64,000 bases of DNA from Corynespora cassiicola (Eukaryota > Ascomycota > Dothideomycetes > Pleosporales > Corynesporascaceae). The first letter of the stretch is position 1; each line of letters begins with the position of its first letter. Below the pieces are notes generated by a model. The model ran no database searches, had not been told where the DNA came from, and saw only the letters and a program-made list of their open reading frames with translations. A program made the translations under genes and the position numbers. The stretch covers positions 2,108,001 through 2,172,000 of the forward strand of contig JAEUWY010000020.1 of assembly GCA_022059125.1 (NCBI GenBank). Direction: 5' to 3'. Below, one piece after another: positions 39,701 through 49,719 of the stretch.

Positions 39701-40325
39701 ACCGATCAAGGATGTATTTGAAGATATTTCAGAGAAGACCCGGCTTCGGAATGTCCGGCTCCCCGTGAGACCCGGATCTCGAGCCCGAGGTCAAACACAG
39801 CTGCTTTGCCGCACGACAGTTACCGCTGATCTCTCTGATCTGTCCATCGAGGATGAGTCACTGGTACCCCAAGAGGAAACAAAATTCGAAATCCCACTTA
39901 GACTACTCGAGCCTTTCGAACCTGGTGCGAAATCGCAGCGCCGGCGTAGTTCATCAGCAAGTAGCATCAGCAATGTCTCCATATGCTCAACACAATCTCT
40001 CAGTTCCGCCGTTTCATCCGAATATGATTGGACCAGTCCAGGAACACCTTCTTCACCCGGTAAAGTATGCTCCCCTTCCGCGAATAGAAAATATAGAGAC
40101 TTTGTGCCATTAATCCGCCCAAGAGCACAATCTGTGTCCTCTACGGTATCGGAAGACTGGATGCACATTGCGCTATCATTTCGCCCAAGAGCACAATCTG
40201 TGTCCTCTGCGGCATCATCGGAAGACTGGGAACACATTGCGCAAGAAGATGTGACAATAAAAAAGCCTTCTGGTATGGCTAGGAACGAGCTACAACAGCC
40301 TAATAGGGTTAGTTGCATGGCATGA
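36712..40325 (+). CDS. C2H2 zinc-finger / trypsin-like serine protease fusion
   Basis: Five exons (36712-36987, 37035-37406, 37529-37916, 37972-38187, 38239-40325) join in frame to 1112 residues; every junction is GT...AG. Residues about 145-235 hold C2H2-like fingers: C150/C155/H169/H174, then CPHEDC with H195/H200, then FRCGTC followed by HFKREH. From about residue 640 a chymotrypsin-fold domain appears: GGYVSVNGAIYMLSVEHF (catalytic His662), HRMDWSLF (Asp773) and FEGDSGAWIISDDNKLLGLL (Ser879), an apparently complete triad of the intracellular fungal trypsin-like type. No signal peptide is seen, so it should act in the cytosol or nucleus. The C-terminus has two copies of RPRAQSVSS...SEDWxHIA encoded by a 66-bp tandem duplication. 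Similar protease domains occur as effector domains of fungal NLR proteins; here the partner is zinc fingers instead. Substrate unknown. Confidence 0.82.
40116..40250 (+). repeat. 66-bp in-frame tandem duplication encoding SEDWxHI motifs
   Basis: The unit beginning cgcccaagagcacaatctgt occurs at 40116 and again at 40182. The copies differ by a few substitutions and one extra serine codon. Each encodes Arg-Pro-Arg-Ala-Gln-Ser-Val-Ser-Ser, a short linker and Ser-Glu-Asp-Trp-x-His-Ile. Within the diverged part the EDW and HI residues are kept. Confidence 0.9.
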
Positions 40326-40941
40326 AATCTGCTTTCGTTTCTGTATGCCATCCATGAGATTACAGTTGTCCTTTAGATATCTCCTTATCGCTTGTATACT
40401 GCCTTTCTCTTGACTATACAAGTAGTCAGTAGTACTCATAGTATGCTTCGGATGGTTCGATATCTTTTTTGTTGTATAGGCCTTGTTTTCCACTCAGATA
40501 GATCTCTTTTCTTTGTCCCCCCCCCCCCCCTTGTAGTCTCCTATAAATCTTAAATGTTATGTCCAGACGTCTGAATACTAAGTTTCGCCTTCTATCAGTT
40601 AGCTTCGTTAAAATCCATCGTTCTTGAATTTTAATTAAACCCTAACTGCCGGTACTAATGATCTCAACTTTCCACTGAGATAGCACCCTGTATGTGACGA
40701 TGATCTAGTTAGTCGTTGCACAGGAAACACCGAGACACGACTATGTAACAGATAGAATCTTATAAAAACACAACAGTAGATTATTTCCTTACTTGCTTGT
40801 TGTTTGCAAAGGAAACCCCCCCCGTTTAATTTGACGTTGGGCCATGGCCGCATCTATTAGATCGTCAGACTGCACACCATACAGAAATAGCAAAAAAGAA
40901 AGCTCATCATCTCTTCCTACTCTACTTACTACTAGTCTCAT
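40326..40941. other. Intergenic region, AT-rich
   Basis: About 600 bp of AT-rich DNA with a cytosine run near 40517-40530, between the protease-fusion gene and the tRNA pair. No gene seen. Confidence 0.5.
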
Positions 40942-41030
40942 CGACCACGCCAGGGATCGAACCTGGAATCTCTTGATATCTGATCGGTGATCGATCGTAG
41001 TCAAGCGCCTTGCCATTTGGCCACGCGGCC
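40942..41030 (-). tRNA. tRNA-Arg (anticodon ACG), intron-containing
   Basis: On the reverse strand the acceptor stem GGCCGCG pairs with CGTGGTC (with G-U pairs), the A box is TGGCCAAATGGC and the T arm CCAGGTTCGATCCCTGG. The anticodon stem CTTGA/TCAAG encloses loop C-T-A-C-G-A-A once a 17-base intron after position 37 is removed, giving anticodon ACG. It reads CGU (and CGC/CGA after A34 to inosine conversion). The exons are identical to those of the neighbouring copy. Confidence 0.92.
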
Positions 41031-41063
41031 TGAAGAAGAGTAGGAGAAGATAAATGAACCCAA

Positions 41064-41166
41064 CGACCACGCCAGGGATCGAACCTGGAATCTCTTGATG
41101 TCACGAACTGGATCCATTGCTGGAACTGAATCGTAGTCAAGCGCCTTGCCATTTGGCCACGCGGCC
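41064..41166 (-). tRNA. tRNA-Arg (anticodon ACG), second tandem copy with a longer intron
   Basis: The exons match the copy 34 bp downstream exactly (same acceptor, D and T arms and anticodon stem), but the intron after position 37 is about 31 bases and unrelated in sequence to that copy's 17-base intron. Anticodon ACG. The pair forms a head-to-tail tandem on the reverse strand. Confidence 0.92.
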
Positions 41167-41607
41167 TTGTGATTGGTTGTTTGATGAAAGGAGAGTCGCA
41201 GTACAAACTACACATAGCAGAAGAAAATTAGTTTGGCCAGCTTCAGACTTCTTCTCCTACCTATGTTGCTGCGTTGTAGAAAAATATTTTTTTCTTCCTC
41301 TAGGCTGGGTGCATGGTGGGGCACAAAGGATCCCCACTTCGGCGCGCAGGGATGTCTAGTCTAGACGGGAGCAAAATTTGACGACAACCCATGCAAGCAT
41401 TTCTTCACATCATGTGGAAACTATAAAATTCGGATCAACAGTTTTCTTCATGTGTACTAGTTACAATGACAGCATCTGCCACGTAAGTTGAGGAGCCTCA
41501 GGCAAAGTCCAGTGAAAGTTCGGTCAACCTCATATGATCCTCCTTGTACCCACTCCTCCATGATAGCGTCCTATGCTCGAAGCGCATTAGATTCAACGGC
41601 GCCTAGC
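41167..41607. other. Intergenic region downstream of the FG-repeat gene
   Basis: About 440 bp between the tRNA pair and the stop of the BTB/FG gene. It includes the upstream flank of the second tRNA; internal A/B boxes make external tRNA promoters unnecessary. Nothing else seen. Confidence 0.5.
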
Positions 41608-43368
41608 TTAGACATTGCGACTCCGTGGAGTAAGCTTCCTACGTTGGCTTATAGATTCCCCTGCAACGAATTGGCTGACGTTTTGGGCGGCGAAAGGGTT
41701 AGTGGGAACGTCGGCTCCGGCCTGGAAGTTATAATTTAGTGCCCTATTGATGCTAGAATTAGTGGTGGGGGTGGGTGTGACTTGACCGAACGAATTTGTG
41801 CTTATATAGTTGGTTGGAGCGGAAGTAGCTTGATCAAATGGAGTCGCAGTTGTATTGTTGGTGGGGGTAGACGTCGTTTGACTAAATGGAGCTGTGGCCG
41901 CATTGGAGGCGTTGAAGGGCATCGCTACAGGACTGCCCCCAAATGACGAGTCAAAAGATGAATTTGGCGTGTTAACAACTGTACTGCCTCCATCGGATGT
42001 AAACGAGGCATTAGGCGATGATGCTCCAAACGGCGTCCTAAACGCAGACTGAGGGACCGGTGTTAACCGAGAGTTATGAATGGAATGTGATGATTGCAAT
42101 TGTGGCTTTGAATTCGGAACTTTAAAGCCAAATGGAGTTGTGGTCAGCTGAGATGCAAAACACTGTGACGATGTCGAAGGTTGACCAAAGACAGAACCAA
42201 CACTAATAGCGGAAATAGGAACAGACGTTGCACTAGATGCAGGTGCAGCTGTCATGTTGGTCCCAAAAGTACGCGCCTTTTTAGACATCTGATTCAGATT
42301 GAATCCATTAAGAGGCTGAGAACCGGGCGATCTATCCGTCATAGAGACCTGAACTGAATGCATGAAGCCTGGTTTGTCAGCCATCTGGACACCAGAGGCT
42401 CCATACTGTACCGAGGACGTACTAGGAGCCCCAAAAGTAACTCCACTCTGAGCTTCATGTACTGAAATATTGGGAGATTTCGACTTTTGAAGCCAAGTGG
42501 GCGTATCTCGATTTACATCAGTCATGGAAACCTGCACAGACTTCATGAATGAAGGCTGGGGCGTTTCAGGTTCTCGATGAGTGACACACTTTTTTTTCCC
42601 TGCGTATTCTGATGACGCTGGGGACTCCAAGATATGATCAGAGACGATCTGTCCCTTCGTTTCTACCTCATTCTTCCGTTCCAAGTGTGTGTCTTTGGTT
42701 GGAGTGGGCTTGGGGGCTCGGTCCTTGCCATGGTTCTTGTATCGATCAACAAGAATACTTCCCAGCACTTTGTTCTCCTCGCCGATGTATTCGTCAATAT
42801 CCCTTGCCAGAGATCCTTCAGCTTGCATATTTGATAGCTGCCAGGACATCATATCAATGTACTCGTTTGCATGTTCGGCGTTCGCACCGCTGCCAAACAT
42901 CTCCCAGAGCCACTCCACATCATCTAGCGTCAGTGCCTTGTGACCGAACACTTCCCAAAGTGACTCGAGTAAACGATGGGCTTCGACCTTCAGGCCAAAA
43001 AATGTAACAGTCATGTGGATTTTGATGTAGTGAATGATATCTGCGTCCTGCAGATCAAGTGGCTGGTTGTTTGTGGCGCTATGAAGGATGGCTGTAACAA
43101 CATCATGTACAGCATCTTCATCGATGGTGCTTGGGAGCACGACACGTGTGCCTTCTAGACGGCTCTGGAGAGCCGGTGCCGCCTTGAAAAGAATATTTGG
43201 CGAAACATTCTCACGAATGCTACGTCCAGAAAAGAACAGCGGGTGTTCGATGGCTATTGTTATTGTAGAAGGCCCAGACTCGGACGTGCGCCAGGTTGTA
43301 TTCTCGGCCGAATCTGAGCGGATAATGAACAGCGACTTCTTAGGAGTGGTTTTCTTTGAAGAAGCCAT
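41608..43368 (-). CDS. BTB-like protein with nucleoporin-type FG-repeat tail
   Basis: A single frame of 586 residues from ATG at 43368 (MASSKKTTPKKSLFIIRSDS). Residues about 10-175 resemble a divergent BTB/POZ fold (HPLFFSGRSIRENVSPNILF; ALQSRLEGTRVVLPSTIDED; YIKIHMTVTFFGLKVEAHRL). After about 300 residues the chain is Ser/Thr/Asn/Gln-rich with many spaced Phe-Gly dipeptides (TFGAPS, VFGQPS, PFGFK, PFGASS, SFGGS, SFGQ), as in FG nucleoporins. Two copies of FMxSVQVSMTD (DNA near 42520-42550 and 42335-42365) sit between these regions. The frame stays open upstream to 43515 without an ATG. Function unknown; nuclear-pore or transport-receptor association is an inference from the FG repeats only. 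Confidence 0.7.
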   Translation of the reverse strand: MASSKKTTPKKSLFIIRSDSAENTTWRTSESGPSTITIAIEHPLFFSGRSIRENVSPNILFKAAPALQSRLEGTRVVLPSTIDEDAVHDVVTAILHSATNNQPLDLQDADIIHYIKIHMTVTFFGLKVEAHRLLESLWEVFGHKALTLDDVEWLWEMFGSGANAEHANEYIDMMSWQLSNMQAEGSLARDIDEYIGEENKVLGSILVDRYKNHGKDRAPKPTPTKDTHLERKNEVETKGQIVSDHILESPASSEYAGKKKCVTHREPETPQPSFMKSVQVSMTDVNRDTPTWLQKSKSPNISVHEAQSGVTFGAPSTSSVQYGASGVQMADKPGFMHSVQVSMTDRSPGSQPLNGFNLNQMSKKARTFGTNMTAAPASSATSVPISAISVGSVFGQPSTSSQCFASQLTTTPFGFKVPNSKPQLQSSHSIHNSRLTPVPQSAFRTPFGASSPNASFTSDGGSTVVNTPNSSFDSSFGGSPVAMPFNASNAATAPFSQTTSTPTNNTTATPFDQATSAPTNYISTNSFGQVTPTPTTNSSINRALNYNFQAGADVPTNPFAAQNVSQFVAGESISQRRKLTPRSRNV

Positions 43369-43961
43369 CGTTGGTTGTAGTGCCGGGGATTTTTTTTTGG
43401 CTGCAGTTGTGGTTGAGCTATGTTGATGGCGCTGCGAACGAGCAAACGCGGTAGGGCTCAAGTAGCGAAAGAAACCAACGGCCCAACAAAATCCAGAGTC
43501 GATCCACTTTTTCAATAGTGAATCAGATTTGTGGATTATCTTTGAATGGGAAAGCTAGGCATACCTTTATTTCTAATTCGATGCGGTGGGGATGAGGGTA
43601 GGGTGATACAGTTTGAATGTCAAAAGGTAGGTCATTTGAGAAACAAGCCAGTTGCCATGAGATGCTCTTTTACTGCAATCCAGGCCTTTTTTTCTACACT
43701 GCCTTAGACATGACAGTGGCCATTGTGTGACTCGCAATCTTCACTGGTATCTTAGGCAACCATAATGTAAAGTTCAAAAATATTTACGTGTAGAAACCCT
43801 GGACATTTCCATACCCGCAGACCTCAATACCATCGATACCTGGCGAACTTATCTCCTGTGCTCACCAATCAAGCTACCTATTCACACAGCTACCGTCCAC
43901 GCGGGTATAACACACGCTCTTTCCCACATCAAGCGACTTTCCTGTCTCGAACATCTCCACC
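43369..43961. other. Divergent promoter region (BTB/FG gene and orphan gene)
   Basis: About 590 bp between two outward-facing start codons; AT-moderate, no clear TATA box or repeats. Confidence 0.5.
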
Positions 43962-44852
43962 ATGTCCTACATGATCCAGTTTAGCAATCATGGTCCCCTT
44001 CCCGAGGGAGCTCAAATTCCGCCCTATATTCTCTTTGGTATCAACGGTCAAGGCATTTCACAAGATCTCCCTCCAAAGATTCCTCAAGCTCTCGTCTTTC
44101 ATTTCATTCCGAAGCTCAGGATCTGGGAATTGCCCGACATGTCAAACCAGTCTCTCCAAGCTGCTTGCGCATCACTGACCGAGCCACACGTCGGTGTCAA
44201 CATCCTTGCAGATATCGAAGTCAAGGGCCTAAAATGGATCATTTGCCGCATCATGCAGCTCGGAGGTCTTCCTCAACCCAAGGAAAACTTCCTCGTGTAT
44301 CCCGGTCTCCTTACTTCGTTTTCAATTCGCAAAGCTTGGCTGGCCCTTGATCTCCCACCTGCGGGCATTGAGGCCCTTGGAATGCAAGACTTGACACGCT
44401 TGTGGTTTGGCCAACCCATTTCTCCCTCAGAGATGGAGATAATTTGGGAAAGCTATCCTGCCAACTCTGTTCAGATCACTTCGATGGGCGGGAGTTATCT
44501 GAGGGGAATTTCATCTGGTCACTACACCAACCAAGAAAGAGCTAGGGTGTGTGCCTGGTACCAGGGAGCAGAGGACAGGGAGGAGTTCTTCAAAGAACTT
44601 GATAATAAGTTCCCCAATCACATCCCTGTCGTCAACACGGTAATTACCGAGCCCCGCATGTATATACTCTCAAAATGGCTCAGTGACTAACGATATGCTG
44701 TGAAACAGAGCCATGATAATAATGTGGCGAGAAAACGACACACGCAGAGAAGACCCACATTGGATGGTTCAGTATCGACCCCTATGGCGGAGTCCTCTCA
44801 TGGAGGAAATGAGGCTGAGGGTGCGGGTGAAGGTCTGAGCAGGAAGCCCTGA
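43962..44852 (+). CDS. Uncharacterised protein (273 aa, two exons)
   Basis: Exon 1 (43962-44639) and exon 2 (44709-44852) join through an intron GTAATT...CAG with a GACTAAC branch site, giving 273 residues. Without splicing the frame would stop at 44690. The start MSYMIQFSNHGPLPEGAQIP has good ATG context (CCACCATGTC). The body is mixed alpha/beta (PQALVFHFIPKLRIWELPDM; VGVNILADIEVKGLKWIICR; LTRLWFGQPISPSEMEIIWE). The C-terminus is basic and disordered with a possible nuclear signal (ARKRHTQRRP). I do not recognise a family. Confidence 0.65.
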
Positions 44853-45270
44853 GCACTCCTTTGCAGGTTTAGTTTGATGTAGAGGCTATCCACGATTAAC
44901 AGATATCTAGTTGGGCTGCGCTCTATACTATACCACATCGTTGATTATCTGACGTGAAGAGTTAAGAAACCACCCAAAATTTCCCTGTGCTAGAACCATT
45001 TAGAGGCGGTGCATTTGCAAGTATTATTATTTTGGCTTAGATGCGCAATCAGATTTATTCATTCTTGATCAGGCTGACGAGGGACAAATAACTTTTGATT
45101 GCCTATGCTGGGTCTATCGAAAACTTCCAGTGCATGGTTGTGGTATCGTGGGTTATGATGCAAATACACAAAAACAAACATTACTCTAAGGGAGTGGATG
45201 GGTTCTCGAGATGAGAGCAGGCTATAATTATATGTTGTAGCCTTAGGCAGGATTGGTGGGGCTGAGTTCC
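44853..45270. other. Convergent 3' flanks
   Basis: About 420 bp between facing stop codons of the orphan gene and the cation transporter. Nothing else seen. Confidence 0.5.
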
Positions 45271-46920
45271 TCAGGCATCGCCCTTCTTAGAACTAGAAAG
45301 AAGGTCCTTCACTCTTCTCACGATGGAACGCCTTTCGGTGACCTCATACAAGGGCTTGTGCTCTTCCTTAATGTCGTGCTCATTTTCGTAATCAACGTGG
45401 ACATAGGCCCTTTCAACATCAGACAGACCTGTAGCAAGATTATTTAGCTTTCAGAATTAAGTGGGCACAGACGACGCAAGCCATCTAAATGTGGACTGAC
45501 CTTCGAGCTTGCGTTGCAACGATTGACTGACATCGTGAGTGATTTTTAGTGGGGCGTCCTCATCCATCACAATGTCAACTTCCACGTAATAGTTTTGCCC
45601 AGCATGGTAGGCTCGGCACTGTTGCGGGTCAGCCAGGATCTACACTGTCAGGGCGCATCGCTAGACACTTACGGTTTCAACCTTCCGAATGCGCGTATCA
45701 TGCGTCACAGTAGTGTAAATGAGCTTGGATATGAACTCCTTCGGTGCTGATTTTCCAACCAGGAGCCAGACGTGTTCAAAGGCGTTGGCGGCCCACGAAA
45801 CCAGAATCAGGAGACCGATAAGGATGGCACCAATCGGGTCCACGTACCACACCACTCTGTTGCCGATAATGGACATGGCTAATCCAAATGCGTTGACAAC
45901 AATGTCGTTCCGATGATCAATGAAGAAGACGTGCACGGCTGGGTATCGGCGGTACAAGAAACAATAGATACATAGGGAGCCCTTCGAGAAGACTGGGCAT
46001 TGTCAGTACGGCCGTCTTGGTCAAGGTATCACCCTCCGCGTTGACTTACTCGCAACAGACACGAATGCAATGGGAATGATGTGAAGCGCCTCAGATTCGC
46101 GTTCGCCACCGCCCAGGCTTCGGCCGGACTCAATCTGAGAGTCTTGTCAGTGACATATCAGGCCGCCGTCGACGCATACTTACGATCAATTGGATGGCGA
46201 CCGTGGTCATAAGGCAACAGAACATGATAATGCCAATTGTTTCAATGCGCGTACGTCCCACGGGGTACTTGTAAACGCTTGGCCTTCTGGCCATTCTAGA
46301 AGTGACCAGCATCACCACGGAGGAAACCAAATCCATGAAGGCATCGGCTGCAGTTGCGAAAAGCGAAAGCGAACCGGTAGAAATGGCAGCATAGAGCTGA
46401 ATGACGAACAGAAAAAAGTTAACGGTGAATGATGCATTCACAGCGAACCTGACCTTAGGCCCGTTCTCCAGAGTGTCAAGCGCGGCTAGTCGCTCCTCGT
46501 CACCACTCTGGAGGAACTGGTCAATCAGGGCATTCTGCCTATTGTAGAACTTCTTCATGTTCCTTGGCTTAGCAGCGGGATGGTCTTCCTTCATCTGCTT
46601 TTGGGTGACATTCGATCGGCGGTGTCGCCCAAGATCCAATGGATCATCAGAAGTGGCCGTGGTGACTTGAACTGGGCCCTTGGCCTCCGCATCTCCGGAA
46701 CCAGCCTGGGGTGACATGATGTCAATCGTGTCAACCTTCTCATGGGCCGTGACAGTCGAATGGTTCGACGAGCCCTTGGGAGAAGAAGGGCCAGCGTCGA
46801 TTGGCATGGCTGTTTGGTTGGCAGCTTGGCCCTCGGGCGGTGTAGGGGCTAAAAATACTTGTCAGAAGCAAAGAAGGCTTGGTACCGAGATATCTGAGAC
46901 TGACGAGATCCGGGAGACAT
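45271..46920 (-). CDS. Cation diffusion facilitator transporter (manganese-type CDF)
   Basis: Six exons (46920-46905, 46848-46184, 46134-46050, 45992-45673, 45618-45501, 45428-45271) give 453 residues. CDF proteins export divalent metal from the cytosol or into organelles in exchange for protons. Membrane segments and signatures are clear: FAVNASFTVNFFLFVIQLYA; LFATAADAFMDLVSSVVMLV; YPAVHVFFIDHRNDIVVNAF; then a cytoplasmic C-terminal domain with YHAGQNYYVEVDIVMDEDAP. Both metal-site helices carry DxxxD (DAFMD and DHRND), the pattern associated with manganese CDFs, rather than the HxxxD of zinc CDFs. The first exon is short (MSPGS) with a GTCAGT donor; if unused, translation could begin at 46807 (MPIDAGPSS). 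The gene is divergent from the ZIP transporter. Confidence 0.88.
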
Positions 46921-48291
46921 TTTCTCCGTTTGAGGGCTGGGCTGCGGAGTGTAGATCTGAACTGTAGATGCCCTGGGTGGAGGAGTGAGAGCAACAGCAT
47001 AGGGAACGTGGGTAGGTTATTAAACAGCAACGGGAGGCGAGAGCGTCGGGCCTAGCCCGTTGCTACGAACGTCGCTCTCCCGCTCAGATTCCATGATGCA
47101 AAAGACCAACGGCGGAAAATGCAGGTGGCTTGCGATAGATTTGGATCGAGGCGGAAGATGATACACAGGCCAAGAGAGTACTTGGAGGGCTCAGCGAGTC
47201 TTGAGACGATTAAGCATGGCGTTATGCTCGATGCGGCTAGAACAGCTGCAGGTGCGGAGACAGGGCGGAGCGGTTCCCCACGTCACGTGCAACAGCACGT
47301 GCCTGTCAGCTGCTCAACGGGCTTGGAAGACATCGGCCAGACCTGCCGCCAAGTTCGTCGACGACGATCGCCGCGGAGGTTTTCACAGTCGCTGTGTGTC
47401 AGCTCCTCGAAACCGTCCATCCCAATTTCGGCCTCCGCTGGCTACGCAAACGCCTCAGCCAAGACTGCGGCTGCGGTATTAGACCTGGCAAAACCCTGCC
47501 ATTGCCTCGGACGCTGCAGAGCCGCCTTGGCGGTTCATGTCAGAGCCTTCAACGCGCGTCCTATTGGGCCCGCGGATTTGTGATTCTAGATCCTCGAACT
47601 GGAACTGCGGCAGGACCCCCGATTAAAAACATCAAACGCATCAATCCAATGCTTCGCGCTTTTCTTGTCGGTCCTCCGCCCCACTCCTCCTAGACCGCCA
47701 GGTGGCGGCAATGATGCCCCCTCCGCCAGGCTCCCCAGATTCGCGTCCAGTAAGCCCATCCTGACAAGTCCCGCCAATGTTACGCGAGCGACGCCTCAAT
47801 TGATAGCCTTGCGGCCTTGGGGTCTATGCTTGGCCCTCGGACCACCGAATCCCTGGCCGGCTCTTCTGTCAGATGCCTGGGACCGTTTGAACCTCCGCCT
47901 TCCTGTGTCAAGCAGCATCCCAAGACCGGAAACTGAGGCATGGGCCACTCTAATGAAGCTTCACTACCAGGACCTCTCCACTCTAAACGTTCTGGAGACG
48001 TGCTGATCAGTCAGGGACGGTTAGCGTAGTTCACGTCACCAAAGCCTTAAAAACGTCCGGACGTCCCAGCGCCGAGCTTTTCGATTTGCATAGATGCGTG
48101 GGTCGTAGGCTCTCTATACATCTTCGTTCTTTTCGTGCCCTCTCTGGAAGAGATTATTTCTTTCCTTTCTCTTTCTTTCCTTTAGACCTCAACATCGTCG
48201 CCGGCGACGAGGCTGCTGGCTTTTACCCCATAGAGGTTTCCTCTGGACTTTTCCCTTCCTCGGATACTTGTTCTAATTTTTGACGCCCATC
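46921..48291. promoter_or_regulatory. Divergent CDF-ZIP intergenic region with paired CACGTG E-boxes
   Basis: About 1.4 kb between the start codons of two metal transporters. Two perfect CACGTG hexamers lie at 47284-47289 and 47296-47301, 12 bp centre to centre, about 365 bp upstream of the CDF start. Such sites bind bHLH factors. Pyrimidine-rich DNA near 48150-48180 precedes the ZIP gene. Open frames in the interval show no domain. Confidence 0.45.
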
Positions 48292-49719
48292 ATGTCCGAC
48301 ATGGAGAAGCCCACGTGCGGTAGCGAAGCGGATGGCGCCGAGTACGATTTCCCTCTGCACGTCGCTGCAGTTTGTACGTTTTCTTCGCCCGCACAACACA
48401 TCTCTGACGGCGCTAATATTTCTAGTCATCGTCTTCTTTGCCAGTATCGGAGGTTGTGGTTTCCCGGTGGTTGCGAAAAAGGTCAAATGGATGAAGATCC
48501 CCCCCAAGGTCTTCTTCTTCTGCAAACATTTCGGTACCGGTGTGCTCATTGCTACTGCCTTCGTCCATGTATGTACCTTGGATTCTGATTTTGCCTTCGC
48601 CCTCTGACTTTGACAGCTTCTTCCCACCGCTTTCGCATCGCTCAACGACCCATGTCTCCCGGATCTTTTCACCGACAAGTACCCTGCCATGCCTGGTGTT
48701 ATCATGATGGGCTCTCTTTTCATTCTTTTTGTTATCGAGATGTGGCTTAATGCGAAGACGGGAGGTCACAGCCACGGAAGCGCGACTGGAGAGGAATTCG
48801 CTGGAGGACCCGCCCCAGGCATTCAGGATGCCTTCAACAACCCCATTAGGCGCGCGCAGAGCTACGATTCTCAGATGACCATGGCGATGCAACAAGGTGG
48901 CGATAGGAAGGGACCCTGGGTCGAGAACACATACGCGGGCGACAATTTCCCATTCCCCAGGGAGACGGACACATTCGAAGCCAAGTCGGAAATGCCCGCT
49001 TGGTTCATCGTTTTCTACGAGCAGTATGTCCGCCAGCGCGACGAAATGGTTACCATGATCAACCGCGCCATGCCCGCCCTTCCTCAGTACAACCAGCAGC
49101 GATCTCAGCAGGCCGATGCCAACCAGCAGGCCTCATACTTTGAGGACGATGTGGAGAACCAGACGGTCGACCCAATGGCCCTCAAGAAGCAGTCCATGCA
49201 AATCACTCTCATTGAGGGTGGTATTCTGTTCCATTCCGTTTTCGTCGGCATGACCATTTCCATCACTTCGGAAGGCTTCATCATTCTGCTCATCGCCATC
49301 ATTTTCCACCAAATGTTCGAAGGTCTCGGTCTCGGCTCCCGTATTGCGGCTGTCCCTTACCCCAACGGCAGCTGGAAGCCATGGGCGCTTGTTGTCGCTT
49401 TCGGAACCACTGCCCCAATTGGCCAGGCCATCGGTCTTATTACGCGTGGATCCTATGATCCCAACAGCGCATTTGGTCTGATCATCGTGGGTGTTTTCAA
49501 CGCCATCTCCTCTGGTCTTTTGATCTACGCCGCGCTCGTTGATTTGCTTGCCGAGGATTTCCTTTCTGAAGAGGCCCAGCACACTTTGACCGGCAGCGCC
49601 AGGACCACGGCTTTCATTTGTAAGTCACCCAAATCAGCTAGTCACCTTCGTTTGCTAACAATTTCTCAGATGTTCTCTTGGGAGCCGCCGGTATGTCCAT
49701 CGTCGGTGCCTTTGCTTAA
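48292..49719 (+). CDS. ZIP family zinc/iron transporter
   Basis: Four exons (48292-48373, 48426-48568, 48617-49619, 49670-49719) give 425 residues. ZIP transporters move zinc (and sometimes iron) into the cytosol. The membrane signatures are present: FIVFFASIGGCGFPVVAKKV, FFFCKHFGTGVLIATAFVH, GGILFHSVFVGMTISI (TM4 metal-site His), FHQMFEGLGLGSR (TM5 HxxxEG) and AFGTTAPIGQAIGLI. The variable loop is short on histidine (GGHSHGSATG) and carries an insertion with polar and Asn/Gln-rich sequence. The last exon adds YVLLGAAGMSIVGAFA, the usual family C-terminus. Resembles yeast Zrt1/Zrt2; plasma-membrane location inferred. Confidence 0.93.

Noticed and set aside
46805..46807. ATG at 46807 as the start of the CDF transporter
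   Set aside because: The reading frame extends upstream through PTPPEGQAANQTA and joins a short first exon with an ATG at 46920; kept only as an alternative.
47665..48006. 113-codon plus-strand open frame between the two metal transporters
   Set aside because: Proline-rich translation without known motifs, immediately upstream of the ZIP promoter; most likely non-coding.
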